DNA of 64,000 nt from the NCBI GenBank assembly GCA_029204225.1, contig MU832070.1:24723-88722 (forward strand), read 5' to 3'. This stretch comes from Diphasiastrum complanatum. Its lineage: Eukaryota > Streptophyta > Lycopodiopsida > Lycopodiales > Lycopodiaceae. Below, piece after piece: positions 39,801 to 47,997 of the stretch. Every line of letters begins with the position of its first letter. Within the stretch, counting starts at the first letter, position 1. The position numbers and the translations under genes are program-made. The notes below the pieces were generated by a model. It was not told where the DNA came from, ran no database searches, and worked only from the letters and a program-made list of their open reading frames with translations.

Positions 39801-42800
39801 CTAATGTTTGGCCATGAGGAAGTGACAACTCCTTTCTGACAATGTTATTGGAACATATACTTGATGTCGTCTTCAATTATGATCAGTGATTTTGTTATGG
39901 GTATCTTTATTGATATTGTTATTTAACATTCGTAGATGATACTACTTCTTTGGTATGCACTCCTATTTGGAGTTTCTATGTTGATGTTTCCTCTCGGTAG
40001 TCTTAAATCATCAAATTGGTGAGCGAGCTTCTTTCATATACTATTTATTTATATGATGTACATTGTAGAGCTCTATCAACAAGCTAGAGCAAACTTCTTC
40101 GTGAGACAGACTGAAGTTGTATCCAGTTAATATCTGGTAGCAGTTTTGGTCCATTGATATCCATATGCAACACACACAGAGATGTCATGTTCAGGGCTAG
40201 AATAGTTACAATGCTTGTGGCCGATCTTAATGGCATCGTAAAGTGAAGTTTGAAATAAAGTCGGATTCAAAGGCCATGTGTACATTGATTTGGCCTACAG
40301 GTAGTTGCAACACCAGTGTATCAAATTGTGTAACTGCAAAAGTAACTATTTCTGTAGTAGTATGGTAGGTGTCATGCTCATATCGACGACTTTCTTGGAC
40401 ATCCTTCACTCAAATGACTAGTGTGGACCATAGATGTTTGAAACAACGTCCCTATTAAATACATTGTTTATGACACATCACATTCACTATGACGCTTGGC
40501 ATCTTGGTCCATCTGTATAGCTTGGCAGAATTCACATCCTTATTCAACAACTCCCAAATATACGACGTCCATCTCATGCTGCAATTTTTGTTCAACATTT
40601 CTACTTCTTCATCAGCTATAAATAATACGGAATCTTACGATAGCTTTCTGGAAGGTTCCCTGAAGGGCCTCCAGATTGGATGAACAGGATATATGCTAGA
40701 CATTTTACAGCTAATGCTTCTGATGTTTGCGAGCAAGTTTGTAGGAGATGCTTAGCAGCCTTCCTTTGTAGGGAAATCTGCCCATGAGTGTCATGTCGGT
40801 CATATGGAATTCTCGGTAGGATGTTACCTTCACTATCTATTGTTCTTGATGTGATGCCAAAGGTTGGATGTGTCCCCATAAGTAATAACCAAAAAATTTC
40901 TCAAAAAGCATAGAGACGTGAAGCTCATTTTTTAATTAGAGCAAGTCCAAAGTAGAAAGATGTGATGTGTTTTTTGCTTTATTTTTCACTGGCAGATCAT
41001 TTCAGTGGAACATATGTCATAAACCTATGGCAACCCAACAGGGTTGGCTCAGCTGGTTAGCTTGGCATCCAAAGTTTCTTTGGTCCCAGGTTCGAGCCTC
41101 CTCTTGAAAACCAAGAAGCATAAACCTATGGCAACAAGACAATATGAGCCTTGTCCCAAAAGGGTGCATCGGGGCCTACTTCATCTATCCCAAAAAATGT
41201 GTTGGGAACAAAGAATCAAGGATATATCCCATTTAAAAAGGCCATTGGATTACTTACTCGAATATCAAGGCAACTAACAACATTTTCTCCTTCAGAAAAC
41301 TCCGTAACTCCCGGACCTACTCTGACTATTTCACCAGCCACATCAGTTCCTGCAGAATAGATGAATATACATCTCAGAGCACTGCATTGCAGAAAAAATG
41401 ACAATAAAGAATATAGAGCACATAATCCTCCCCATCTTGAATTGCAGCTCATGCTAATAATTTTTCAATTGCTAAACAGAATGCAATCTAAAAGTTGATG
41501 AAATAACATAGGCATGAATTCAAAGCATGCCAAGAGAGAGGGTGTCTCTGCATATGTTGAACGTAAGGTCCAAGAGAATCAACCATTAGTCTTGATATAT
41601 ATTAATGTGTTCACATAATCAATACTAACAAATAATGCAAACTTACAGAATATCAAAATACATCTTCTTGCTACAGCATCAAGCAGAAGCATTTTATGAA
41701 ACCTGGTATAAAAGGAAATTTTGGTGGTAAGAATGGCCTTAAAATTCCGCTCTGAATCTTCCAATCAGCTGGATTTACAGAAGCTGCTCCAATCTTCACA
41801 AGCACCTCATCCTTCTTCGGCGTGGGCACTGGTACTTCAGCATGCTGTAAACATCCCAGTTAAGTGTTAGTCCTTTTCTGCTTTAGATGAAGCTCTTCCA
41901 GATAGTAATGCTTGGTATCTTTCTCTATAAAACTGGCTTACAAAATAATGGTCCTAGTCCCATATAATTGGTTATTATGGTCCGGTGCATTCACGGCATC
42001 TGGAAAAATAGTCTCATTAACCTGACTCAGGATAATGGTCCAGCCGAGTGCCTTCTATCCATATACACAGTTTAAGAAAGACAGAAACCAATATGCCTTG
42101 CAAGGATTTAGGTGCTAGTACAAACTAATTTTCAAAAAGAGAAAAAAGCTTGTTGTGTCGAGAAAGATATCTTCAACTGTGTATAAAGAATGATGTATGG
42201 GATGTGTATTTTTTGCACGCTTTTGCGCAATGAGTTTGTCAAAATCTTGTTGAAATTTTTGCTCTTGATGTGTTTTCACGAGGATATGCAGAAATGCACA
42301 TATTCCCGGAAATCTTAAGTGCAGACAAGTTCTTGACAGAGAATCTGATACTGATGTAGTTCTGCAGACAGATCGAGGCCAATAACCATTCTGCAGAAAC
42401 ACATATTCACATCAATAAATACAGCAAATGGAATATTTGCTATCTTTTTGTGATTCTTCGTAAGAAGATATTGTGGATACACAGAATGCATTAGCTTTTG
42501 AAGATTAAGCCTAACATTGCATTTTATTTTGAAGTTGTGGTTAACTTGTCTCTTGAACTAGCAGTGTGACGAGTTTCTTCATGAACATGCGGAGTCAATA
42601 GGACACTTCTGGTTCACACGCATCTGTTTTGATTAACCAATGCAGCCTGTTGTTAACTCTGAGTTTTTCAATAGATCAAACCCATTGGTCCATTTTATTT
42701 AAGGTGTTGTGTTTTGAAAGGCAAGTACATAGTTTCAAGTTAAAAGGTTGAAGGGTGCTTTAAGGTTTTTTTTCAATCAATCACCTTCCAATTGGAAAGA

Positions 42801-45800
42801 AAGGTTAGAATAGAAATGCATTTCTTTGAAGGGAATATCAACTATGAAGGGTTGGGAAGGCTTCAAAATGCAGGCCATCATTCCATGGGACATTGCCTGG
42901 CCCAAAAGAATGGGTTTCAATTGCCTCGTTGATGCCATGTCGTATGCCACAGAGTGACAAGTGCATGTTAATGTGAAAGGAGGGGGGAAGACCATTTTTT
43001 CTCCCTCAACCAATGTGTTATGGCCATAAAGTTAGGTAGACCTATGTGCCCACATGTACAATATGCATTTGAGGGGCATCCACATGCACACCCACCACTG
43101 TGCATGTGAGAGGTGTGCATGGCCTCCTCGAGGTCTGGCGCTGGTCCTATATGGTGGCCTATGGGTGTAGAGCCAGGTACAAGATAGTGGGTGGAGATCC
43201 AGAGTCACTCCTCCATTGTGGGGGTCATCTATTCATTATTCCTAATAGTGGTATCAGGGCAGGTTGGATCCTCTTGTGGGTCAGTGTTTTCCTTGTTCTA
43301 GCGCATTACTTCCTCAAGAGAGCTTGCTGTCCAGCGATTGTCACCTTCTTTCTGCCTCAGTGTATTCTGCCTCAGCGCCATCAGAGAGCAGTTTTTGATC
43401 TGATTTTTGGTAGGTGCGAACTCCAGTGGTGGGAGCTCAGGTCTGAAGCAGCATCTATGCAAGGAAGAATATCCATCACAAGAAAAATCGGATTTCAATG
43501 TGCGCCAGAACCTGTTTTGCAAATAGTTGAGAATCCCAACGAGATCAGAATTGGGTCAGAATTTGTGGATATGTTCTGGAAACAACTCGCTGGAAGATGC
43601 AGCAGATTTCATTCCGAAATCTATTATAATTTCCAAGTTATTCCCGTTCCAAGTCAGAATTTCTGATTTCTGGTCAGAATTGACCTTCTGGAGTTGAGGA
43701 AGTTGCAAATCCAAACTGCTGCGGATTTTCCAGAGGTTCGACTTGGGCAACGAGATATACAGCAGGGCGCTCTAAAAGGAACAGATTCCTCGTTGATTGG
43801 TGATCAGAATCAGCGTGGGTGATTGATTGAAGTTTGGTGGAAATTCCTGATTTTCCAGTGGAAGGTTGAGGATTGCCACGTCAAATTTGCACGTTGTTGC
43901 GGCCCAACCACTTGCATTTCCAAATCAGAGAAGCTTTCTCTCTCATTCTTTTCTTTTGCATGTCAGAGCATGTTACTAGAAAACTTCTTGCATGTGCTAG
44001 CAAATCCATTTTGAAGCGTGTTTTCAAGCACTGTCATGTCTACTTGGTTGCGCATGCTTAATTTTATAGACATGAGTCATACTCCCATAGATGAACTTGA
44101 AGATATAGTCATGTCTAGTCTGCCTCACGGAAGTTCTCCTATAGAAAAGAGCCAGTCAGTTCCTCTTTTACCGCCTACTCAAGAACCTTCTCAAAATCCC
44201 TCCTTGCATGATGACATGCAGGATGTGGACATGAATGAGGGGACGGAGATGAAGAAATATCATTAAACCTTTTCGAGTTTAGGCAGTGGGTGGTAGAAAC
44301 ATATGATCATCTTAAAAAATTAGAAGAGTCTGTTGAAGTACAAGCAAAAACTCAACCAAAAACTAATGAAAGGCTTTCCAGACTTGAAAGACTAGTACAT
44401 GATAGTGTTCAAAGCCTTAGTGCTTTGAAACAAGCTGTTTTAGCGCAGTATCGAGTGAATCCTGCTATCCGCGGTAGTAGTCCTCCTGTCCCACCATCGC
44501 CCCATAAGGTAGTACCTAAGGATTAGACTTTCAAGTACTGAGCTTGGCCTTGGCAGATATTATACTTGGTCGTGAGTGGTTGTTTATGTCAGAAACTACT
44601 AGTGGTCTTGTTCGTAGTTATGTTGATAACACTTTGGAGTTCATTCATAGAGGTCAGAAAGTTAAGTTGGTTGGAAATGCAAGTGTGCCGGCTTCGCCGG
44701 TTGTTTTTTCTGTGCTGTTGAAGCGGCTAGTGCGGAAACGAAAAGTTGAAAAGGAGATCTCCTGCAAGATATGCAAGTTCATCTCAGGATATTAAGGTCG
44801 GAACCTGGGTGTATCTTAAAATCCCTAAGGACTCGAAGGTACTTCGGACGGGAAAATGCCATAAGCTATCTCCTCGCGCGGTGACTCGTCATTATGGACT
44901 CGCATCAGTGTGCACAACTGCCGCGTGTCGTTGGTCATGCATGACTCCTATGGAGGGAGATGACTCACCTGGACTATGTATATAGAGGTGGATCTCCATG
45001 AGCTTGGCATTCATTCTTTGAGAGGAGAATGAAGAGCTCTTCCACCGGTGGTCAGGTCAGGACGAGAATCTAGGCCTCAGGATGTAGTTAGGTGAGGGTC
45101 GAGGGTCGAGGGTAAGGCATGGTGGTATGGGACACCATGGCTTACATGAGATCCGAGCTTGCTTGATGGTGGTCTGTAGCTCCAGTGCACGGGGGTGAGG
45201 TGGCAGTACCTCTATGGTTGGGTGGTAACGTAGCGTTCGTCAGCTGTTTGTGCTTTAGCAATGACCGGCACGACGATGGGGATTCTAGAGGGCTTGGTTT
45301 CACATGTACAGTATGCATGTGAGAGGCATCCACATGCACAGGGGTAACTGTGCATGTGAGAGGTGTGCATGGCCTCCTCGAGGTCTGGCGCTGGTCCTAT
45401 ATGGTGGCCTGTGGGTGTAGAGCCAGGTATAGGATAGTGGGTGAAGATTCAGAGTCACTCCTTCATTGTGGGGGTCATCTATTCATCATTCCTAATACAA
45501 TGGGAGAGCTCTATTTTGAATTTCGACTTGCCAGGCATTTTAATTGTAGTGTGAAATGGACCTTAATTTTTTCAAATAAAATAACGAGCATAAACTTAAA
45601 CACCAAACCATACTTTCCTCCTATGAATTGCAAATAACAGAAGAAATTTTCAACCATGTACATGTGTATACATATTACGTTGAAGCTAAACAGAATAATT
45701 TGGAAAGGGCCTGCATATTAAGACTTCTCAAACACAGGCAACGAAATTGATAGGTTGCTTGAAGCCGCTTACAAACCAATGATATTAATCCGTACAAAAG

Positions 45801-46087
45801 CGAATTTTCTATCCCATCTGGAACGGTTGGAAAAAAACGAAAACAGTATCGTTGAATCAACCCGTCACTACAAGAATTGCTCAACAAAAGGAAAACAGCT
45901 TCAGAAACTTAATATATGGGACTAAAGGCGCGTGAAATGGAAAATTAGATACAATCCGATGATGATAGAGCAAGATAAAATAGGAGGGACGAATGAAACA
46001 GTGGAATAGTCGAGAATAGACCTGCAGAGCATCATATTTTCCTCCATACTTGGCGTACTGCACTGCAGGCATGAGCTCACCCGCCAT
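18520..46087 (-). CDS. CEQORH: Chloroplast-envelope-type quinone oxidoreductase, five exons
   Basis: Five coding exons on the minus strand (46087-46022, 41844-41703, 41349-41258, 19543-19325, 19002-18520) join in frame to 1002 nt, encoding 333 residues plus TAA. All introns have GT/AG ends, with phases 0, 1, 0, 0. The protein belongs to the medium-chain dehydrogenase/reductase superfamily, zeta-crystallin/QOR branch. An N-terminal GroES-like part ([17 protein letters not shown]) precedes a Rossmann NADP-binding part with the glycine-rich motif AASGGVG at residues 162-168 and [20 protein letters not shown] after it. Zinc ligands are not expected in this branch. The match to Arabidopsis ceQORH (about 329 residues) is close along the full length. 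That protein uses NADPH to reduce alkenal and ketol carbonyls and reaches the inner chloroplast envelope without a cleaved transit peptide; no N-terminal transit peptide is seen here either. Starting at the first ATG gives the expected [12 protein letters not shown]-terminus. No disabling change was found, so it is probably functional despite 26.6 kb of introns. Confidence 0.9.
19325..19543 (-). CDS. CEQORH: Oxidoreductase exon 4 (NADP-binding loop)
   Basis: Encodes residues 101-173, from [10 protein letters not shown] to GGVGTFAVQ. The acceptor (GTGCTAG) and donor (CAG/GTATTC) are clear. The exon carries the cofactor-binding glycine motif. It lies 21.7 kb downstream of exon 3. Confidence 0.92.
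19544..23464. other. Intronic stretch before the Ty3 element
   Basis: No coding sequence is recognised apart from the exon edge. A GA run lies at 19919-19955. From about 20500 to 22100 the sequence is AT-rich and unassigned. A short CT/GA-rich block is at 22100-22130, and 22860-23300 is more GC-rich. Confidence 0.5.
19919..19970 (+). repeat. (GA)n microsatellite
   Basis: About 18 GA units followed by an imperfect CGCGAGAGAG tail, 380 bp into intron 3 from exon 4. Confidence 0.9.
23470..23827 (+). repeat. 5' LTR of the Ty3/gypsy element
   Basis: Begins TGTTACGAGCTCG and ends GGATCTATTACA. TG...CA termini, 358 bp. It is followed after one base by the primer-binding site. Confidence 0.95.
23829..23841 (+). 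other. Primer-binding site, initiator tRNA-Met
   Basis: TGGTATCAGAGCC lies one base past the 5' LTR, the usual position for the minus-strand DNA primer of plant gypsy elements. Confidence 0.9.
23842..24731 (+). other. Untranslated leader of the Ty3/gypsy element
   Basis: About 0.9 kb of non-coding sequence between the primer site and the gag ATG, a normal length for plant elements of this kind. Short open frames in it have no recognisable product. Confidence 0.7.
24732..25920 (+). pseudogene. gag: gag region of the Ty3/gypsy element
   Basis: The gag starts at ATG 24732 ([14 protein letters not shown]). An acidic coiled-coil-like N-terminus leads to a retrotransposon capsid domain ([12 protein letters not shown], about 25240-25560), a basic linker, and a nucleocapsid zinc knuckle C-X2-C-X4-H-X4-C ([14 protein letters not shown], around 25760-25805). 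A TAG at 25191-25193 interrupts it ahead of the capsid domain in the same frame. Gag would package the element RNA in particles. Sequence after the stop stays in frame, so the break is a point change. Confidence 0.9.
25921..29506 (+). pseudogene. pol: pol region: PR, RT, RNase H, IN, chromodomain-like end
   Basis: The domains appear in gypsy order. An aspartic protease-like block (VDDGATHNF) is near 26037. Reverse transcriptase follows, with [10 protein letters not shown] near 26776 and the catalytic FLDD at about 27076. RNase H has the [13 protein letters not shown] block near 27508. The integrase zinc-binding H-H-C-C region is around 28230-28370 and its catalytic core about 28440-28850, then the SPRYCGPF region. 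A final [15 protein letters not shown] block (29400-29450) resembles the chromodomain of chromoviruses. Breaks are TGA at 26241, TAG at 28356 within the integrase zinc region, a frame change between about 28620 and 28700 inside the integrase core, and TAG at 29369 just before the chromodomain. The terminal stop is TAA at 29504. Confidence 0.92.
29505..29517 (+). other. Polypurine tract
   Basis: AAGGGGGAGGGAG directly precedes the 3' LTR; it primes plus-strand DNA synthesis in this element class. Confidence 0.85.
29518..29875 (+). repeat. 3' LTR of the Ty3/gypsy element
   Basis: 358 bp, begins TGTTACAAGCTCG and ends GGATCTATTACA, followed by target duplication GGTAG. Seven differences from the 5' LTR; five are transitions. 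Confidence 0.95.
30340..30560 (+). repeat. CTCGCGACCTCCTG tandem repeat
   Basis: Units of CTCGCGACTCCTC and CTCGCGACCTCCTGGGACCTGC alternate with a ~70-bp higher-order pattern just inside the left end of hAT element A. Open frames here on both strands are compositional. Confidence 0.75.
30765..31015 (+). repeat. (GA)n run and (GT)-rich leader
   Basis: About 19 GA units at 30765-30803 are followed by GTGTGTG-rich sequence to about 31015. The minus-strand hAT copy has a comparable GT-rich block ahead of its first exon (34880-34940), so the GT-rich leader is a family trait. Confidence 0.8.
32741..32759 (+). repeat. Poly-C tract (19 C)
   Basis: A run of 19 C just past the stop of hAT copy B (GGGGG... 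on its coding strand). Run length may be uncertain in sequencing. Confidence 0.9.
32776..34720 (-). pseudogene. hAT transposase B, inverted and internally deleted
   Basis: On the minus strand, exon 1 (34720-34482) starts [12 protein letters not shown] and encodes a BED finger closely like that of copy A. Exon 2 (about 34250-33807) contains [20 protein letters not shown], aligning with the point where copy A breaks off. A degraded DUF659 block follows (33623-33474; [10 protein letters not shown]) and then [15 protein letters not shown] to [10 protein letters not shown] (33219-33050). Soon after, the frame runs into an acidic C-terminal tail ([20 protein letters not shown]) ending at 32776. The C-terminal dimerisation domain is absent, which indicates an internal deletion. 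It belongs to the same family as copy A. Confidence 0.75.
36980..38540 (+). pseudogene. hAT transposase C, older 3' half
   Basis: This begins with a remnant of the DUF659 region ([17 protein letters not shown] near 37050, then [10 protein letters not shown] in another frame). It continues through AMRFAYHF-type and [20 protein letters not shown] sequence (about 37690-37750, several frames). It ends with the dimerisation region ([20 protein letters not shown], 38070-38130, and [14 protein letters not shown]) and a short acidic tail near 38470-38530. Many frame changes and stops show that it is older than copies A and B. It abuts the right end of element A. Its N-terminal half was not found. Confidence 0.7.
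38541..41017. other. Unassigned part of intron 3
   Basis: AT-rich sequence with no recognised gene or element. Small A- and T-runs only. Confidence 0.5.
41018..41135 (+). mobile_element. Minimal tRNA-derived SINE or tRNA retropseudogene
   Basis: An 84-bp body (41035-41118) is flanked by a perfect 17-bp direct repeat, CATAAACCTATGGCAAC, at 41018-41034 and 41119-41135. The body has a polymerase III A box, TGGCTCAGCTGG (41045-41056), and a B box, GGTTCGAGCC (41089-41098), at normal tRNA spacing, and ends in an A-rich tail (CTTGAAAACCAAGAAG). A target duplication of this length indicates LINE-driven retroposition. Most plant SINEs are longer because of a tRNA-unrelated body, which is absent here. 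It lies about 120 bp inside intron 3 from the exon 3 donor and is antisense to the host gene. Confidence 0.8.
41258..41349 (-). CDS. CEQORH: Oxidoreductase exon 3
   Basis: 92 nt encoding the end of Gly70 and residues 71-100 ([13 protein letters not shown] ... CLDIR). Acceptor CTGCAG, donor CGA/GTAAGT. Intron 2, between this and exon 2, is 353 bp. Confidence 0.92.
41703..41844 (-). CDS. CEQORH: Oxidoreductase exon 2
   Basis: 142 nt encoding residues 23-69 and the first base of codon 70 ([19 protein letters not shown] ... KFPFIP). Acceptor TTACAG, donor CCAG/GTTTCA. It carries the conserved [10 protein letters not shown] motif. Confidence 0.92.
43055..45499 (+). mobile_element. Internally deleted gypsy element in intron 1
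   Basis: Two near-identical ~193-bp direct repeats (about 43055-43247 and 45305-45499) act as LTRs, each carrying GTGTGCATGGCCTCCTCGAG and GGCGCTGGTCCTATATGG. The first is followed by TGGTATCAGGGCAGGTT (43249-43265), a one-mismatch tRNA-Met primer site. The second is preceded by a purine-rich GGGGATTCTAGAGGG. The 2-kb interior holds only scraps of gag, protease and integrase ends. The precise LTR starts and a target duplication could not be fixed. Confidence 0.75.
44018..44985 (+). pseudogene. gag/PR/IN scraps of the deleted gypsy element
   Basis: The frames contain an acidic gag-like start (44018-44266), a coiled-coil-like segment (44290-44526), a protease-end motif [11 protein letters not shown] near 44550 followed by [17 protein letters not shown], and then, after a jump, an integrase C-terminal motif [20 protein letters not shown] (about 44805-44870). 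Everything from reverse transcriptase to the integrase core is missing. The last motif resembles the matching part of the full Ty3 element at 29.1 kb, which suggests a related clade. Confidence 0.7.
46022..46087 (-). CDS. CEQORH: Oxidoreductase exon 1 (start codon)
   Basis: 66 nt encoding residues 1-22, [20 protein letters not shown] then LQ. The ATG at 46087-46085 is the first in the exon. The donor is CAG/GTCTAT. Confidence 0.9.
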
Positions 46088-46131
46088 CTCCCCTTTCCTG
46101 GCGATGGCGATCGATGTTGTGTTTGAATGAT

Positions 46132-46159
46132 GGGGGGGGGCGGGGGGGGGCGGGGGGGG
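46132..46159 (+). promoter_or_regulatory. Three long G-runs just upstream of the oxidoreductase ATG
   Basis: G9-C-G9-C-G8 on the plus strand, about 45 bp before the start codon. The coding strand is therefore C-rich and would lie in the 5' UTR or core promoter. A regulatory role is only inferred. Confidence 0.5.
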
Positions 46160-47522
46160 CTAGAGAGTGACCAATCCCCCTTTGAAAAACAAGGCATGAA
46201 GAGACACTACACTAGGAATGCATTGGTCTAAGAGGAGATCAATTGAGGAGAGATGAACGTGGGTGGTTTTTTTTTCAACATTTGAATTCGGCTCCATTCC
46301 TTCAATAAGAGGTGAGTTGATTAGGATTTTTTTTATCTCTTTCTTGAGTCAAAGGATGATTCCTATTTTTGGCACACATAAATTAATATGGAATGACATT
46401 TTGCTCAGTAAAAAATCATAGGCGGGGATGATTTTTTACTGAGCAAAATGTCATTTGCCCGGCTCATTCCATTCCATCACATGAGCATTATGCAGTAAAA
46501 TCTACATATAAAAAACATAATTAGCATTTTAGAAGCTTGGCTTTTTTCACAAGACCATTATGAAGCAAAATTTGCATCTACAAAATATAATCACCCTTGA
46601 AAACAGTGGGTCGCCCGTTCTACTTTTTAAGCAATCTAAAATATGGGCATAAATTGTAGCAACTATTTTTATCGAGAAAGAAAGAGTTGAATTTATCTAA
46701 TAAATTTGGCATGACTATGTTTGAGTGTTCAATATGGAATATACTTTGTACATGTGGATTCTTGTTTGATAAAAGACAAAACCACACTTGTGAGCAACTT
46801 TGTCATGCTTGTTGAACATTAAAAAGATCTTACAATTTGAAACAAGAATATGCCCAATTGACTACAATATAACCTTTCAACTCACTTGAGACATACCTAC
46901 ATTTTCAGCTCACTCGAAACATACATTTTCAACTTAAATTTGCCTTAAAAAGACCTTTGAGAGAACCATCATGATAGCTTACTACTATCCCCACAAAGCT
47001 AAAAATAATGTTATTCTTCCACATAATCAAGGAAGCGTTCTCATCCACACATGAAAAATAAAGAAAGCCAATAATGCACAAATGTACATTTTATAATGCA
47101 CTTTTTTTTAATCGCTTATAATGCACTAACATAGTTTATAGACATACGTACAACACTAGGTTGAATTTAAGCTAAGAGCATAATGCTCCAAACTTGTCAA
47201 TGGAGCACTAGGTTGGTAGTTGGGTGTCAAAATTTGACAACATTGATATTCCATTGAGTATTTGATCAATCATTTTTCATTATTTCAACTTATAATAATA
47301 TAGCATCCTCTTTAATTTCGCTATTTGACATATTTGTTAATCAGTAAAGATAATTGATTTGTAATTTTTCAGCAGGAATGTTCAAATTTCTGTAAGCATG
47401 CAATATTGACAAAATATGAATTACATACAAGCATGAACTTCGAGGTTAATGATATGACGACGAAAAGGTTGCACAACAATTTTCATGTCTATATATTAAT
47501 GGATACTACTTTTAGTTGGAGA
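46160..47522. other. Upstream region of the oxidoreductase gene
   Basis: No gene is recognised. It holds the 28-bp inverted repeat at 46392-46455 and otherwise AT-rich sequence. The promoter should lie in the first few hundred bases; no clear TATA box was pinned down. Confidence 0.45.
46392..46455. repeat. Perfect 28-bp inverted repeat, 8-nt loop
   Basis: Arms 46392-46419 and 46428-46455 are exact reverse complements (starting AATGACATTTTGCTCAG), with loop AGGCGGGG. The repeat lies about 305 bp upstream of the oxidoreductase ATG. Perfect identity of the arms suggests recent origin or constraint. Confidence 0.9.
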
Positions 47523-47527
47523 ATATG

Positions 47528-47997
47528 TGTAAAGACCACTAGGGAAAACCCCTAAGATGAGGATAGGAAAACACAACAAGAGAGACTATGGAGCAAAACC
47601 ACCCAACCAATCCTGGATCCCACCTGGATCTAGCCCCCAAGCCATGGTATGTGATAGCAAGAGGAGAAGAGCTCATCTGGTAACCTAGACCAATGGGATA
47701 ATCTCTACCTCAATATATGGAGAATAGGATCATGTGCATGAACCCATGCAATCCCCATGCAGGCCAACTATAAATAGGTCACAACTCTTCATGCATTCCT
47801 CTTGCCTATATATGTCACACATACATGCACTATTCCATATGTCTCAATTAGAGTGTCTGGGTCCTCTCAAGATCATTAGTCACAAACAGGCCTTGATGTG
47901 GAATAAAATCTAGGCATGACCAATAATCTCAAACACTGGAGGACCGGTCTACCATATTAGGACTATTCCATGTCCTTAGCTGAATATGGCTGTAACA
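47528..47997 (-). repeat. LTR of the LARD-like element (3' LTR on minus)
   Basis: Plus-strand ends TGTAAAGACC ... GCTGTAACA. It abuts the minus-strand polypurine tract at 47998-48012. Confidence 0.85.

Larger units (their letters stand above)
19544..41257 (-). other. CEQORH: Intron 3 of the oxidoreductase gene, 21.7 kb
   Basis: The donor is CGA/GTAAGTA at 41257 and the acceptor GTGCTAG ends at 19544; the exons on both sides are in matching phase 0. It contains a complete Ty3/gypsy element, hAT remnants A, B and C, a tRNA-related retro-insertion and several microsatellites. The recognised coding pieces account for roughly 15 kb of it. Confidence 0.85.
41845..46021 (-). other. CEQORH: Intron 1 of the oxidoreductase gene, 4.2 kb
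   Basis: Donor CAG/GTCTAT at 46021, acceptor TTACAG ending at 41845, phase 0. The deleted gypsy element at about 43055-45498 makes up more than half of it. The flanks (41900-43040 and 45500-46020) contain no recognised feature. Confidence 0.85.

Noticed and set aside
41035-41118. Functional tRNA gene
   Set aside because: A and B boxes are present, but the flanking 17-bp direct repeats and A-rich tail show a retro-inserted copy, and no intact acceptor stem was evident.
42115-42402. 95-residue minus-strand ORF in intron 1
   Set aside because: It lies between oxidoreductase exons 1 and 2 with no homology or splice signals linking it to the gene.
46392-46455. microRNA precursor
   Set aside because: A perfect 28-bp stem with an 8-nt loop is shorter and more perfect than typical plant precursors; kept as an unexplained inverted repeat.
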